Shown here: positions 1 to 11,455 of the stretch, one piece after another
How the letters are laid out: each line of letters begins with the position of its first letter
Position numbering within the stretch: position 1 is the first letter of the stretch
Origin: Macrotis lagotis
Lineage: Eukaryota; Chordata; Mammalia; Peramelemorphia; Peramelidae
Assembly (NCBI RefSeq): GCF_037893015.1
Contig: NC_133666.1
Span: 465,300,867-465,364,866 of the forward strand
Length of the DNA stretch: 64,000 nt
Direction of reading: 5' to 3'
Position numbers and translations under genes: made by a program
The notes under the pieces: generated by a model
Database searches by the model: none
Told to the model about the DNA's origin: nothing
What the model saw: the letters and a program-made list of their open reading frames with translations, nothing else

Positions 1-1045
1 TATTTAATTCCTATTATTTATTGTCCTTTTTATTTAGAAGACCAAAATGACTTCATTCATGTCAATGTATGGTGTCTGAGTGTAGAAGATCAAACTAATC
101 CAATCTTGGAAGGCTCCACCTTGGGTCAGGCATAAATAATGCACATGAACATTGGGAATAGAGATGGCTTTTCATTTGCCCATTTTATATTTCTTTTGAG
201 CCCCTGCAATTCTGCATGGCTCAGAGAGCACAGCACCTTCTTTGATATGGCCATATCATGCAGTCCTGAGACAATGTCTTCCATATTTTACAACCAAATT
301 TCAAACCTTTTTGGAGAGACCTTTAGATTGTTCTTGTCATGCTTCTTCTGACCTCCAAATGTGAACACTTGCCTTGTGTAAGTTCTCCATAACTTATTTG
401 GGGTTGTCCTTTCTGCAATAGAGTTTGAATACTTTGAAGTTCAGTTCAAGAAGGAGCTAGGTGTCCCCTACTTTATCTTGCTAGACGATCTTCAGAATCT
501 TCCTAAAACAATTTAAATGGAAGTGATTCAGTTTCCTGGAATGATACTAGTAAAATGTTCAGATTTTACAGGTATGCAACAATGAGGTCAACACAATAGA
601 TCTAGTAGAACTTCAGTTCTCACATTTTCCTTCAGAACCTCCCAAACACTGAATTAGCACTGGCAATGACTTATTGTCTATGTGTACATCTTTGGAAAGT
701 ATACTGCCAAGATAAGTGAACTTATCCACATTTGCTATAATCTATGGTTTCATATATAGATGGAACAGTGCTGACTTGTGAAGGACCTCTGTTTTCTTGG
801 AGTTAATTGTTAGACCAAAATTAACACAAGTGGTAGAGAATCTATCTACACTCTGTTGCAACTCAGCCTCTGAGGCTGCATTGAATACAGTCATCTCAGA
901 ACAAAAAGTCATATGCCAATTTTCCCTCCACTTAAATAATTCACCAAGAGTTCAGTAGCTGGCCTCAATGCCATTTTTGTCCTTGTTGAATGTTTCTAAC
1001 AGCATGCTACTCTGCTAATGCATTCTACTAAATACTGACATCATT
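1..1045 (-). mobile_element. RTE-type LINE fragment, reverse transcriptase C-terminal half (decayed)
   Basis: On the minus strand an interrupted frame reads, from high to low coordinate: a GELFK-like motif near 930, then NAASEAELQQSVDRFS, FGLTINSKKTEVLH near 780-825, a VDKFTYLGSILS-like block near 710-740, and RKLNHFHLNC followed by RKILKIV near 495-537. These match the thumb and post-RT region of a non-LTR reverse transcriptase. The catalytic aspartate pair expected before NAAS is gone (reads EMTV), and stops interrupt the frame, so it is dead. The fragment runs off the left edge. RTE clade is my best assignment; the exact family is uncertain. Confidence 0.75.
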
Positions 1046-1139
1046 GAGGAAAAAATGGCATCATCACTACCCTCCAGAAGCTTACATTTGTGCGTTACAT
1101 TTTATTTATACATTTTAATACATTTATTTATTATTTATT

Positions 1140-1730
1140 ATTAGAATGACTTGAGGGAAAAGAATACACACCTAACTGTGGAGGGATCAGATAAGGTTCT
1201 GTGTGAGAAAAAACTAACTAAGCTGAACCTTGGAGGAAGATAAGAGGAAGTAATGAGAAAGTGCAACTCAGTCAGGTTAGCCTACATAAAAGTATGGAGA
1301 AGGGAGATAATTTGTCAAACAGGGTAACAAGATGAAAATCCAATTTGGCTATAATTTAGAATATATGAAAGAGAACAATCAAAAATAAAACTTGAAAGTT
1401 AAGCAAGGGTCATATTGTGGAGGACTTTAAATGCTAAGCCAAAGAATCTGTTTTAACTCTTAGGTGCAATTGGTCGGACCCACATTTTAGAGATAGATTT
1501 GACTGATGTGTAGAAGATATTTTGGAGAGGGGAAAAACTAAAAAACTTTATTGGATTCATTTAGGAGCCACAATGCCAACACCCAGATATGAGAGTTGAA
1601 GATCTGAACTAGCATAATAGTCATGTGAATAAAGAGAAGAAGACTGACTCGGGAGATTCCATGAAGATTAGAATGATTATTAAGGGGATAAAGGACAAGG
1701 CAGTTACCTTTAATTCTTAGATTAAATTTT
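1140..1730 (+). repeat. Ancient dispersed repeat, family unassigned
   Basis: Purine-rich text with phrases such as 'gtggaggactttaaatgctaa' near 1420 that recall a long, old mammalian repeat seen in many copies in marsupial genomes. Related phrases recur near 21850-22975, 26400-27200, 28380-28700, 31800-32060 and 49700-49950. No coding content was seen. Confidence 0.5.
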
Positions 1731-1797
1731 TATGAATTAAATATTATTTTTATTTATTGTTATTACTTGCTTCATCTTGTACTCCTTTGCCAACACT

Positions 1798-1821
1798 TGA
1801 AAGAAAGATTTCTTTCTTTCA
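1798..1821. repeat. Short hairpin, 11-bp arms
   Basis: TGAAAGAAAGA, a TT spacer, then the exact reverse complement. It is low-complexity and may be chance. Confidence 0.6.
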
Positions 1822-2156
1822 CTTCTAATAAATGATAAATAAAAGAGGAAGAAAGAAAATAAGTTTCACAAAACTAGTTAATATATATTCAAAGTCTGAG
1901 TCTATAGATTGTGTTCCAACCTATGGTCCCTGACATTGAAGAAGATTTCTTCTCATATTTTGTATACTTTGAGACCCAAATTGGCCATTGTAATGTTTTG
2001 TTACAGTATTTAATTCATATTGTTTTGCGGTTATTCATTTACATGGTATTCATTTTGGATATTATTTTCAGTTTGTATCAAATCATATATATATCTTCTT
2101 ATGATTCTCTGTATTTATCATATTCTGAATTTAGTGAATTGTAATATTCCATTATA
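1822..2156. other. AT-rich intergenic stretch, nothing recognised
   Basis: No supported gene or repeat. A 77-codon open frame at 1911-2144 has AT-driven composition and no recognisable domain. Confidence 0.5.
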
Positions 2157-2388
2157 GGGAAAGCTAGTTAGCACAGTGGATAGAACACTGAGACTGGAAT
2201 CATAAAGACTGGAGTTCAAATAGGACCTCAGACAATAGTTGTATGATCCTGGGCTAGTCATTTAACCCCTGGGTGCATAAAGCTAGAGAAGAAAATGGAA
2301 AATCACTTCTGTATATTTGTCAAGAGAATCTCATAGGCAATTGATCCACAGGGTCACTCAGACAAGATCAAATGACTGAACAATAATA
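2157..2388 (+). mobile_element. MAR1-like tRNA-derived SINE
   Basis: Begins with the tRNA-like 'gcacagtggatagaacactg', passes a degenerate B box (GAGTTCAAAT) and ends in the MAR1-type tail with 'gactgaacaataa'. Sense orientation, moderately diverged. Confidence 0.8.
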
Positions 2389-3537
2389 TTTATGTAGCGT
2401 GATTTGTTTAACCCTTTCTCAGCTGAGGGTCATCTATTTTATTTATAGTTTCCCATTTTGAAAAGTGTTACTATAAATTTTTTAGGATACACACACACAC
2501 ACATATGTATATGTCTTTTTGTCATTGTTAGTTCAGACTTAAGTTTTTCCTTATTATTTCAGCAGCATTTTTGATGCATTGTTTGCTTAGTTGAGAAAGA
2601 TAGTGATAGGAGAGAGAGAGGCAGAAATCTTTGTGGGAAATGTTTTTATCTGGTTATCGGGCTAGATATCTCACATTGGAACCATGTGAGAGACATATAC
2701 CTCCATAATCCCTGATATGCCAAGTAAAGAGTAAGCACTAAATCAATATTTGATTTTGAAAAAATTGATAAACAATGTTAATGTCTAAATTGGTGCCATT
2801 AAATTTCATTGTTGAGATCCCAATGAAGGAAATTTGAAAATGATGATACAATTCCAATCAAGAAATTTTTCTATGAAGATTAATTTATATTCTCAGAATC
2901 ATGTTTATATTAAAGTGTTAAGAATGATATTTGTCCTTTTTTTGATCTAGCAATAGGTAATAAATTCATACATTAATCAAAGTATAAAATCTAGTGGCTT
3001 AAATTACTCTGATTGGTTTCATATAGTCTTTAAATTAGATGTACATTTTGTCAATTGAGGCCATCAACACAGGGTCAGTTTTGTTTTTGAGGGCATGGGA
3101 CATAGAAGAGGGAGTGGGATTTGAGAAAATTTCAAGAATAGAAGTAATTTCCTATTTGGCTATGAATTCTCCTTTCCCCTATGATAACTAAGGGCATTCT
3201 TCACCCTTTTCTCTGCTCATGTGCACACATTTAAAATGATTTCTTCTTTGATTTAAGCCTTAGAAGAGGAATTCTATTCATTTGTATTATATCTGCAGTA
3301 AAGCAGAGCAGACTCAAATAATTAGGACACTAGCTGTGGCAGACAATCTGCATATGAGTGCCCAAGACTGCTTCTGGTGCCCAGGTGGCTCAAAGGCAAC
3401 CATTATATGACTCCCATGATATGAGCCAAAAGAAGATAGTAGCACATTGGCAACTCTTAAACCTTGATTTGCTCACAGATGACCCATCAATTGAAGGGAA
3501 CACATTGGGAAATTAATTGTATTGGTGCTATTCCAAA
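2389..3537. other. Intergenic stretch, no clear gene
   Basis: Contains a short (CA)n/(TA)n tract near 2489-2512. Otherwise it is AT-rich and without recognised repeats or coding signals. Confidence 0.4.
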
Positions 3538-3540
3538 TAA

Positions 3541-3690
3541 TAGAATCATAGAATTTAAGAGTTGGACTGGACCTCCATAGCTTTCTATTTCAATACATAT
3601 CAGAATAAAATTCCCTTCTTTGGCATACTTGACAAGACCTTGCTTGTGCATCCGAGATAAATGTGAAACCTTTTCTAAATAGTTCTAGCA
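3541..3690 (-). mobile_element. CR1/L3 LINE 3'-end fragment
   Basis: 'aatcatagaatttaagagtt' and the following 'ggactggacctccatag' resemble the antisense CR1/L3 3' end. Short and diverged. Confidence 0.5.
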
Positions 3691-3934
3691 TTTAAATGTG
3701 TAATACTTTGATAATAATATACTGTAGGTTAATCATACCTATGATGTTTATTTGTATTTTCCCCCAGTGACCCACAAATTAATTCTTTGGAAAAACATGC
3801 TATTTCTTGGTTCCTAGTCAAAGAGCATCATAGAAGAATATTAATATCAGAAAGATGAGCCTTTAAAAGCTCATTTAAAAATGAGATCATTAAAAGCATT
3901 ATTCATTTTTTCTTCTTTCTTTCTTGCTAATGGA

Positions 3935-4079
3935 ATAATGTATAGTATGCTGAGCCTGAAGTCATGAAAACCAGAGTTCAAATTTGACCTCAGACACTTG
4001 CTAGGTGACCTGGGCAAGATATAAACAAATAAAAAAAACCATAAACTTTTGCTTGCCTCACTTTCCTCATCTGTAACAT

Positions 4080-4118
<39 letters not shown>

Positions 4119-4195
4119 GCACCTACCTCTGAACATGGTTATGAGGTTTTAGATGAATCAAATAAGATAAGAGGACATGAATGGAATATAGTCTG
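3935..4195 (+). mobile_element. tRNA-derived CORE/MIR-type SINE with internal (TAA)n
   Basis: tRNA-like part with B box GAGTTCAAAT, then 'cctcatctgta', then a (TAA)n tract at 4081-4118, then the MIR-like phrase 'agcacctacctctg'. The microsatellite grew inside the SINE. Confidence 0.65.
4081..4118 (+). repeat. (TAA)n microsatellite
   Basis: About 12-13 TAA units within a SINE. On the minus strand this reads as polyleucine, which is not a gene. Confidence 0.95.
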
Positions 4196-4437
4196 TACTC
4201 TTGGAGGAAATATTCATAATGAGACCACAGAATTGTTCACATAGTACTACCTGCAGTGTCTACTAGCTTAAAATATTGGATTGTAATCATCTAGTGGAAG
4301 TCTAGGAATCAATGAAATTAATCATGACAAAAACTGTCAACCACCTTCCCCATAATTTCTATATATTTTTGTCCTGAAAAGCCCTTTCTGACTGCTTGTT
4401 TTGGCTCTAGCCATTAGAGGGAAAGACAGATTAAAAC

Positions 4438-4606
4438 AGTGGAAAGGGCTCTGCAGTAGTATTCTTGAGACATGAAAATTCATGACCTGGATAGATATCT
4501 TACTTTCTGTGAGACTTTGAGAAAGACACTTATGCTTTCTTCATCAATAAAATGAGATTTTTCATTAGATGCACTTTGAACTTCCTTCTAGCTTTATGGA
4601 TAATTC
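4438..4606 (+). mobile_element. MIR-type SINE
   Basis: 'gtgagactttgagaaagaca' followed by 'cttcatcaataaaatgag' corresponds to the MIR core. Old and diverged. Confidence 0.55.
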
Positions 4607-4664
4607 CTAACATTTAGGAATGTTCTTCAAACATTCCTAATGTTGGCTTTGTTTTTCTGAAGTT

Positions 4665-4674
4665 TATATATATA

Positions 4675-4722
<48 letters not shown>

Positions 4723-4755
4723 TATACATATATATATATATATATGTCTATGAAT

Positions 4756-4787
<32 letters not shown>
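4665..4787. repeat. Compound (TA)n/(TG)n microsatellite
   Basis: Two long TA tracts separated by ATGTC and GAATTTGA-type interruptions. Confidence 0.95.
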
Positions 4788-4790
<3 letters not shown>

Positions 4791-4799
4791 CACTAAAGC

Positions 4800-4925
4800 T
4801 CTGTGAGATGGATGTTGTTATTTTATAGATGAGAAAACTAAGAATGATTGAGATTAAATGACTTCCTTAGGTTCATGCAAATAATAAATGTACTGGCTTT
4901 AATCAGTAATTCTGTAAATGAGTAT
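4800..4925 (-). mobile_element. MIR-type SINE, antisense fragment
   Basis: 'ttttatagatgagaaaacta' and 'gattaaatgacttcc' are the MIR core in reverse. Confidence 0.55.
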
Positions 4926-4984
4926 TCTTCTTTATAAAAGATGATTAGACAGCTGGAGCAATAATAGATATGTTTCACTGAGTG

Positions 4985-5262
4985 TTCCTCATGCCTAGAA
5001 AACTCTCTCTTCCTCTTTACTTCCTAGCTTTCCTGACTTCTTTCAAGTCAAACCTAGCTTAGGATATTTTTCCCATGCTTTTTATTTATAATGCTTTCCC
5101 TCTGCTATTTCCAACATATTCTGTATCTAGTTTTATAATACATTATTGCTTAAATGTTTGTTCCTACTTTAGACTGTGTGCTTCTTGAGTAGTGGCTATC
5201 TATTGTCCCTTTTTTTGTATGCCCAGTGCTTGCCACATGATGCTTAATATATGTTTATCTAC
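4985..5262 (+). mobile_element. L2-like LINE 3' end
   Basis: 'gactgtgtgcttcttgagt' followed by 'gcccagtgcttgccacatga' and a final 'tatgtttatctactgattgg' matches the familiar L2 3' untranslated pattern. Confidence 0.6.
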
Positions 5263-5654
5263 TGATTGGGGAAAAAATTCAAATGCTTCCTGTTTGATAG
5301 AATAGTACTGTCATTTTATATAAAGACCATACTATTTGGCATTAACCTAGATTGTATTATTGCATTTAGCTTGGCTATCTTTCTTTTATGCTTCCTACCT
5401 AGCATGAGTTTAAAAAAAAGATATAAAAATTTACTGGGACAAAAGCTGATAAAAAAAATGTTTACAACTGATAAAGATAAAAGTAGTAGGCAACCAACTA
5501 TAGCCATTTTTATCTTATTAATAATAAAGATATAGAAAGCATAGAGATAAGTGATTTCCAAATTTAATTTCAGCCAAATTTAAACTCCCTCATTAAACAT
5601 TTTCAATTTTAAATGCTATTTCATTTTACTTTTCCCAATTACATACAAAGATAA

Positions 5655-5807
5655 TTTTCTTTCTTTTTTTCTTATAAGTCAATGAGCTTAGGTGACTTGC
5701 CCAAGATCACACAGCTAGGTAATTATTATGTGAATGAGGTTGGATTTGAACTCAGGTCCCCTTGACTTCAGAGTCGGTGCACTATCCTTGTGCTACCTAG
5801 CTACTCC
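5655..5807 (-). mobile_element. WSINE1-like SINE inserted in older L1
   Basis: Antisense tRNA-SINE: 'gtgacttgcccaagatcaca', 'cagctaggtaattatt', B box as 'tttgaactcagg', ending at 'gctacctagctactcc'. The L1 text on its two sides, 'aaagataattttc' and 'aaatatagttttc', suggests a decayed target-site duplication. Confidence 0.8.
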
Positions 5808-7071
5808 CAAATATAGTTTTCAACAGTCATCTTTTTGTAAGCATTTTGAGTTCCACATTTTTCTACCACCCTCCCTTAGCTCCCCACTCCCAAAGATAGC
5901 AAGTAATATGATAGTTTATACATGTATAATCATGCTTAATATTTTTTCATATTAGTCATGTTATGAAAGAAGAAGTAGATCTAAAGGGGAAAAATCCATA
6001 TGGAAGAGAGAAAAAAACCAAAGAAATTTGAAAAAGTGAACATAGTATGCTTTTTGGTTTACTTTCAGAATCCATAGTTTTCTATGGATGCGGATGGTAT
6101 TTTCCATCACATGTCTTTTAAAATTATCTTTTGAGCATTGAGAGGAGCTAAATCCATCATAGTTGACTATCTCACAAAGTTGTTATTGATGTGTACAGTG
6201 TTTTCTTGGTTCTGCTCATTTTACTCGGCATCAGTTCATGCAAGTCTTTTCAGGGTTTCTGAAGGTCAATTATTCAAGATTTCTTACAGAACAATAGTAC
6301 TCCATCACATTCATATACCACAAATTGTTCAGCCATTCTCCAATTAATGGGCATCTCCTCAATTCTCAATTCTTTGTCTCTAAAAAAAGAACTTCTATAA
6401 ATATTTTGTACATATGTGGCTTTTCCCCCTTTATGACATATTTGGGTTATAGACCTAGTTGTAGTAATGATGGATCAAAGAGTATGCACATTTATTGCCC
6501 TTTGGATATAGTTCCAAATTGGTCTCCAGAATGGTTGGATTAGTTCATACCTCCATCAACAAACAGCCCATTAGTGTCCCCAGGTTTCCCACATCATCTC
6601 CAACATTGATCATTTTTCTTTTTTGAGCATTTTAGCTATGAGGTGGTACTTCAGAGTTGTTTTAATTTTCATTTCTCTAATCAGTAACGATTTAGAGTAT
6701 TTTTTCATATGTCTATAGATAGCTTTAATTTCTTCATCTGAAAACCATTCATATCCTTTGACCATTTATCAATTGGAGAATGACTTGTATCCTTATAAAT
6801 TTGACTCAGTTCTCTATAAATCTTAGAAATGAGTCCTTTATCAAAAACATTATAGTTCATAATAGTGAAAATTATTTCCCAGCTTATTGTATTCTTTCTA
6901 ATCTTGATTGTATTGGTTTCATTTGTGCAAAACCTTTTTAAATTTAATGTAGTTGAAATTATCCATTTTGCAATGTTTTCTATGTCTGGTTTTGTCATAA
7001 CCTTCTCCCAATCCCCTTAGCTCTGATGGATACACTACTCCTTGTTTTCCTAATTTACTTATTGTCTTAGG

Positions 7072-7586
7072 AGGATTCTGAAGATCACCTGGCAGGAGAA
7101 GATACTAATCACTGAAGTCCTTTCTCAAACTAAACTGCCTAGCATCCCAACATTACTACAGAGAGTGCAAGTACAATGGTCTGGTCATGTTGTTAGAATG
7201 CCAGAAGTAAGCATGCCAAAGGGATTATTTTACACAGAACTCACACACGACAAGTGCTCACAAGGGGATCAGAAGAAGCGATACTGGGACATGTTGAAGA
7301 ACTCTTAAGAACATTAGGACTGATTATACAACATGGAAGACACTGACATGTCCTCATCAGAGAAGGTATAGCACCCTATGAGGAAGGTAGAATTGAAACA
7401 GCTCAATGGAAACATAACATATATAGGTTTAGAGAAAATACCATTCACATGAACTATCTGTGCCTGACTTGTGGTAGAGCCTTCCAAGTTTGTATTAGGT
7501 CTGATCAGTCACAGTCAGATACACTGCAATTTGACTCACACAGTGACGTCATCTTGGTCTTCTTCAATAATGAAGGACAAAAACCA
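7072..7586 (+). mobile_element. RTE-type LINE 3' end (C-terminus and tail) inserted in older L1
   Basis: Sense frame with motifs QRVQVQWSGHVVRMPE and KKRYWDMLK, typical of the post-RT region of RTE-type LINEs, then a cysteine motif CLTCGRAFQ near 7460-7490. The tail ends 'ttcaataatgaaggacaaa', like MAR4 SINE tails. It begins at the RKILKI equivalent, so it overlaps the family region in the 1-1045 fragment by only a few residues and extends past it. Imperfect flanking repeats 'attgtcttagg' (7061) and 'attgacttaagg' (7587) may be target-site duplications. Confidence 0.75.
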
Positions 7587-7855
7587 ATTGACTTAAGGTA
7601 TTATCAAAATCATGTACCCATTTTGACCTTATTTTGGTATAGGGTGTGAGATATGGGTCTATCCTTAGTTTCCACCCTACTATTTTCCAGTTTTCTCAAT
7701 AGTTTTTGTCAAATAGTGAGTTCTTGTCCCAGAAGCTAGAATCTTCAGGTTTATCAAACAGCAGATTGTCATAGTCATTTACTAATGTTTCTTTTATACC
7801 TAATCTGTTACACTGATTCACTACTTTATTTCTTAGCCAGTACCAGACGGTTTTG

Positions 7856-7867
7856 ATGACTGCCACT
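7856..7867 (+). repeat. Target-site duplication, left copy
   Basis: ATGACTGCCACT; the identical copy is at 8872-8883. The interrupted L1 sequence reads continuously once the insert and one copy are discounted. Confidence 0.92.
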
Positions 7868-8871
7868 GTATTTTATTTTTAATTGATATTTTATTTTTCC
7901 AAATATATGTTATAAAGGTTTTTCAACATTAATCAATAGGCATTTGTATATTTTTAAATTACAAAATTGCCTTCTACCCTCCTTTCCTCCCCTCCCCTCA
8001 GTGGTGAACAGTCAGGTTAATATTCTACATACACATTTTTGTCAATCATGTTTACAGATTAGTCATTTTTAGTTTGAGGAATTAGGATTAAGAGAAAGAA
8101 GTACATAAGAGAATTTTTTTTCAAAGTGAATGTAGAGTTTATCATATTCTGAAGGATTTTTTTGTGTTTTGTTTTTCTTCCTCTGAATGGGGGTAGCATT
8201 GTCCATAACTGGTCTAATAGGGTCATCCTGGTCTTCTGAACTGGAGAAAGCAGTTGGGTTGATCATCTCACAATGTTATTGTTAATGCTTACATTATTCT
8301 CTTGGTTCTGCTCCCTTCACTCAGCATCAGATTCTGTAATTCCTTCCATACTTCTCTAGAATTTCATCATTTATGGTTTCTTCTAGAACAATAGTATTCC
8401 ATAACTTGTTTAACCATTCCCCAATTGATGGGTATCCCCTCAATTTCCAATTCTTTGCCACTACAAAAAGAGCTACTATAAATATTTTGGAACATGTAGG
8501 ACTTTTCCCATGTTTTATGATTTCTTCTGGATATTGGTCTAGAATTAGAATTGCTGTTTGTGTTTGAACAGTTTAATACTCTTTGGGTACAGTTCCATAT
8601 TGCTCCCCGGAATGTTTGGATCAGTTCACAACTCCACCAGCAATGCTTTAATGTCCCAATTCTCCCACAACCTTTCCAACATCGATCATTTTCCCTTTTT
8701 GTCATCCTAGTCAATCTAATAGGTGTGAGGTGATACCTCATAGTTGTTTTAATTTGTATCTCTCTGATCAATAATGATTTGGAGCATTTTTCATATGATT
8801 ATGTATAGCTTTAATTTCTTCATTTGAAAACTGTCTATTCATATCTTTTGACCATTTATCAATTGGGGAAT
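7868..8871 (-). mobile_element. Younger 5'-truncated L1 nested in older L1
   Basis: Antisense L1 3' UTR (7880-8270) followed by the ORF2 C-terminus. The minus-strand frame at 8367-8771 contains IREIQIKTTMRYHLTPIRL, CWKGCGRIGTLKHCWWSC and VMEYYCSRR, which are classic L1 ORF2p C-terminal motifs. It is flanked by perfect 12-bp direct repeats ATGACTGCCACT at 7856-7867 and 8872-8883. The element is truncated, with only the ORF2 tail, and non-functional. Confidence 0.93.
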
Positions 8872-8883
8872 ATGACTGCCACT
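8872..8883 (+). repeat. Target-site duplication, right copy
   Basis: ATGACTGCCACT, a perfect match to 7856-7867. Confidence 0.92.
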
Positions 8884-9062
8884 TTATAATATAGTTTTAT
8901 ATCTGGTACATCTAGGCCACCTTCTTTTGCATTTTTTTTATTAATTCCCTTGATAGTCTTAATCTTTTGTTTCTCCAGATGAATTTTGTTACTATTTTTT
9001 TAGATCTGGAAAATAATTTTTGGTAGTTTGGTATGGCATCAAATAAGTAATTTAATTTAAGT

Positions 9063-9711
9063 AGAAACCAAACATTAAAAAAAAATTCAATTACTTAGAA
9101 ATAGTAAAACTAGTTTTGAATACCCACTTCACTTACTATCTCTGACATAGACATAATAAAACTTCATTATAATGTACTGTGCAATAGTATAGGAGACCAA
9201 TTCTTTCAGAACTCTAAAATACCTAGATGTCACTAGCATAGTGTCTCTTCCAAGCAAGGCCAACTTTAACTTTAGGCAAAGGAGGCAGAGTGACTTTATT
9301 GCCAAGATCAGAACCCTAGAAAAAGGAATACCTCTTTCTCCAAATTTCGACCTCTCTCTTGTTTTCTAAAATTCTTTGAGTAGAGAGTGTTAAAATACCT
9401 TGACTGGGGTAGCAGGTTTCTACAAAGGTGTAATGACTTTATAACACATTCATTTTAGCACAACTGATTGAGCAGGGAAGTACCAGGGAAGGGAGAAGAA
9501 AGGGGGCAAGAGAGGAGTAGGAAACGTTTTAGATGTGTGAATCCTAACTTTTCTGTTAACCTTTCTTGTCCTCAGTTTCTTCACCTGCAAAGTGATTAGA
9601 TGATTTTCAAGGTCCCTTTTAACTTATGATCATTTGTTTTTTGGATAACAGTAAGGAGGAACTCTGATCATAGGCATTACCTTTGTATCCTGACACGATC
9701 ACAGGGTTCTA
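9063..9711. other. Intergenic stretch with a MIR fragment
   Basis: 9063-9525 shows no gene or clear repeat. 9530-9640 looks like a MIR core ('cctcagtttcttcacctgca'). Confidence 0.45.
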
Positions 9712-9858
9712 TCTTTTTTTTTGTAAGTCAAACAGGGTTAAGTGGCTTGCCCAAGGCCACACAGCTAGGTAATTAGTAAGTGTCTGAGACCGGATTTGAA
9801 CCCAGGTACTCCTGACTCCAGGGCCAGTGCTTTATCCACTATGCCACCTAGCTGCCCC
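9712..9858 (-). mobile_element. WSINE1-like SINE
   Basis: Antisense: a T-run, then 'gttaagtggcttgcccaagg', 'cacacagctaggtaatta', B box and 'tgccacctagctgcccc'. Close to the consensus as I recall it. Confidence 0.88.
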
Positions 9859-9872
9859 TTTTCTTTTTCTTT

Positions 9873-9886
9873 GGGGGGGGGGGGGG
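9873..9886 (+). repeat. G14 homopolymer
   Basis: Fourteen consecutive G next to the SINE. Confidence 0.9.
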
Positions 9887-9929
9887 AGTTCTATCTTGAT
9901 AACCAATACTAACACATCCAAGAATAAGC

Positions 9930-10258
9930 AACCAGATAATGGTCTTGGACAAGTCTCTTCACCTCTCTGGGCTTCAGTTTCTTGATCTATAAAATGAAAG
10001 TAGCTGAATTTTTGACAAGTGCTAATAGAGTACTGGACCTGGATTCAGGAAGACGCATCTTCTTTAGTTCAAATCTGGCTTCAGACAATTACTAGCTATG
10101 TGACCTCAGAAAAGTCACTTAACCCCATTTGCCTTAGTCTCCTCATATGGAAAATGAGCTAGAGAAGAAAATGGATCCAGTCCAATATCTTTGCCAAGAA
10201 AATCCCAATTGCTCTCATAAAGACTTGGAAATGACTGAAGAAAAACAAGAACAAATCA
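9930..10258 (+). mobile_element. MIR fragment followed by MAR1-like SINE
   Basis: 9930-10010 carries a MIR core ('gggcttcagtttcttgatct'). From about 10013 a MAR1-like SINE runs through 'gtgacctcagaaaagtcact', 'aaaatgagctagagaagaaa' and the tail 'ggaaatgactgaagaaaaac'. Confidence 0.7.
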
Positions 10259-10837
10259 GCACAAACCTTCATCCTCCCTACTGTTGACTATCAGTGAATA
10301 TCACCCTAGTTCCATTTAACTAGCTAGCATCAATCAGCTTTTCCATATTTGCTTCAAAGAGAAACAAGAACAAACATTTCTCCTCAATATCTGGGCAACA
10401 TACCCTCCCCTTCTGGGGAGAATGGGTTCAGACTTGAAACAGTTTCTAGATAGCAAAAAGTTCATATCCAAGACCAATCAAGTTCATATCCAAAGGTGCC
10501 ATTCCTGTTGGAAAATCATCATATCATCTTATATCTGGACTAAGTAGCAAAACCAATACTGCTCTTCAAAACCAGATAGATTCCTATCATTTGGGTGACT
10601 TGCTCTCCCAATACAAAACTCTACCTTCCTTCATCTAAAATGAAAGAATAAACACTGAAACAAAGAATGAAGGGGGGTCCCATGTTGTCCTCATCAGGAT
10701 TTCTCCCCTAACCACAGTCTTCAACCAGATGTTATCAGGGAGGTAGAAGTCACATCAAGAAGTAGAGTCTAGTGCCTTTTTGTAGTTCCAGCTCCACAAA
10801 TGTAGTCAAAGAGGCTATTATTCAACCAAATGATTAA
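10259..10837. other. Intergenic stretch, nothing recognised
   Basis: No coding signal or known repeat seen. Confidence 0.4.
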
Positions 10838-11078
10838 TAGTTGTTGTTCACCTGGGTCTGACTCTTTATGACCTTAGCAAAAACATTGGAGTGGTTTGCC
10901 ATTTCCTTCTCCAGCTTTTTTTTACGGTTGGGGAAACTGAGGCAAACAGGATTAAATGATTTGTCTGGGATCATTCAGAAAAAAGTGTCTGAAGTCAACT
11001 TTGAACTCAGAAGATGATCCTTCCTGACTATTGGCCCAGCATACCATCTCCATTGCACCACTTAGCTGCCTAGATAGT
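10838..11078 (-). mobile_element. MAR1-like SINE
   Basis: Antisense tail 'agttgttgttcacctgggt', then 'gtggtttgccatttccttct', 'actgaggcaaacaggatta' and the tRNA part ending 'caccacttagctgcctag'. Confidence 0.75.
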
Positions 11079-11099
11079 TAGTAGACTAGAACCTTTAAG

Positions 11100-11455
11100 A
11101 ATGTCTGCCCATGCCTCTCCAAGGCATTTCCTTTTCTGACATACATACTTTTCCAAGAGCAGGCTTCTATAAGGTGGGGAAATTAATCTCTTGCACTGTT
11201 GCTATGCTTTTGAAGACTTGGCTCAGGGGTCAGTCTCCTTCCTCACTTCTTGGAATCCCTAGTTCCCTTCAAGGTTTAACTTAGTTCTATTTGAGATATA
11301 TCCCCTTTGAAAATGACCATGCTTTTATTTTCTGTATAGTTAGCTTTCATGTATGCCTCCCCCTTCCATCAATTCAAATGCTTTGCTTTGCCTTATATTC
11401 CAGCATCTGGTACAATATCTGACATATAGTGTTTATAAATGCTTCCTGAATTAAG
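11100..11455 (+). mobile_element. L2-like LINE 3' end
   Basis: 'cttggaatccctagttccct' and 'gcatctggtacaatatctga' with final 'aaatgcttcctgaatta' follow the L2 3'-end pattern. Confidence 0.55.

Larger units (their letters stand above)
5605..9062 (-). mobile_element. Older L1 fragment (ORF2 3' half and 3' UTR), split by three insertions
   Basis: Antisense L1. The 3' UTR starts near 5605 ('cccaattacatacaaagata'). Broken ORF2 C-terminal frames include DKGLISKIYRELSQIYK (minus strand, 6790-6845 region). The L1 text resumes at 7597-7867 and again at 8884-9062; the order matches the L1 copy at 23945-26206. The interruptions are a SINE (5655-5807), an RTE piece (7072-7586) and a younger L1 (7868-8871). 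No intact frame remains. Confidence 0.85.

Noticed and set aside
5266..5561. Overlapping small frames on both strands
   Set aside because: AT-rich, Lys/Ile/Leu-rich peptides without a domain, close to an L2-like fragment.
8367..8771. 134-codon minus-strand open frame
   Set aside because: It is the C-terminus of L1 ORF2 in a truncated copy, not a host gene.
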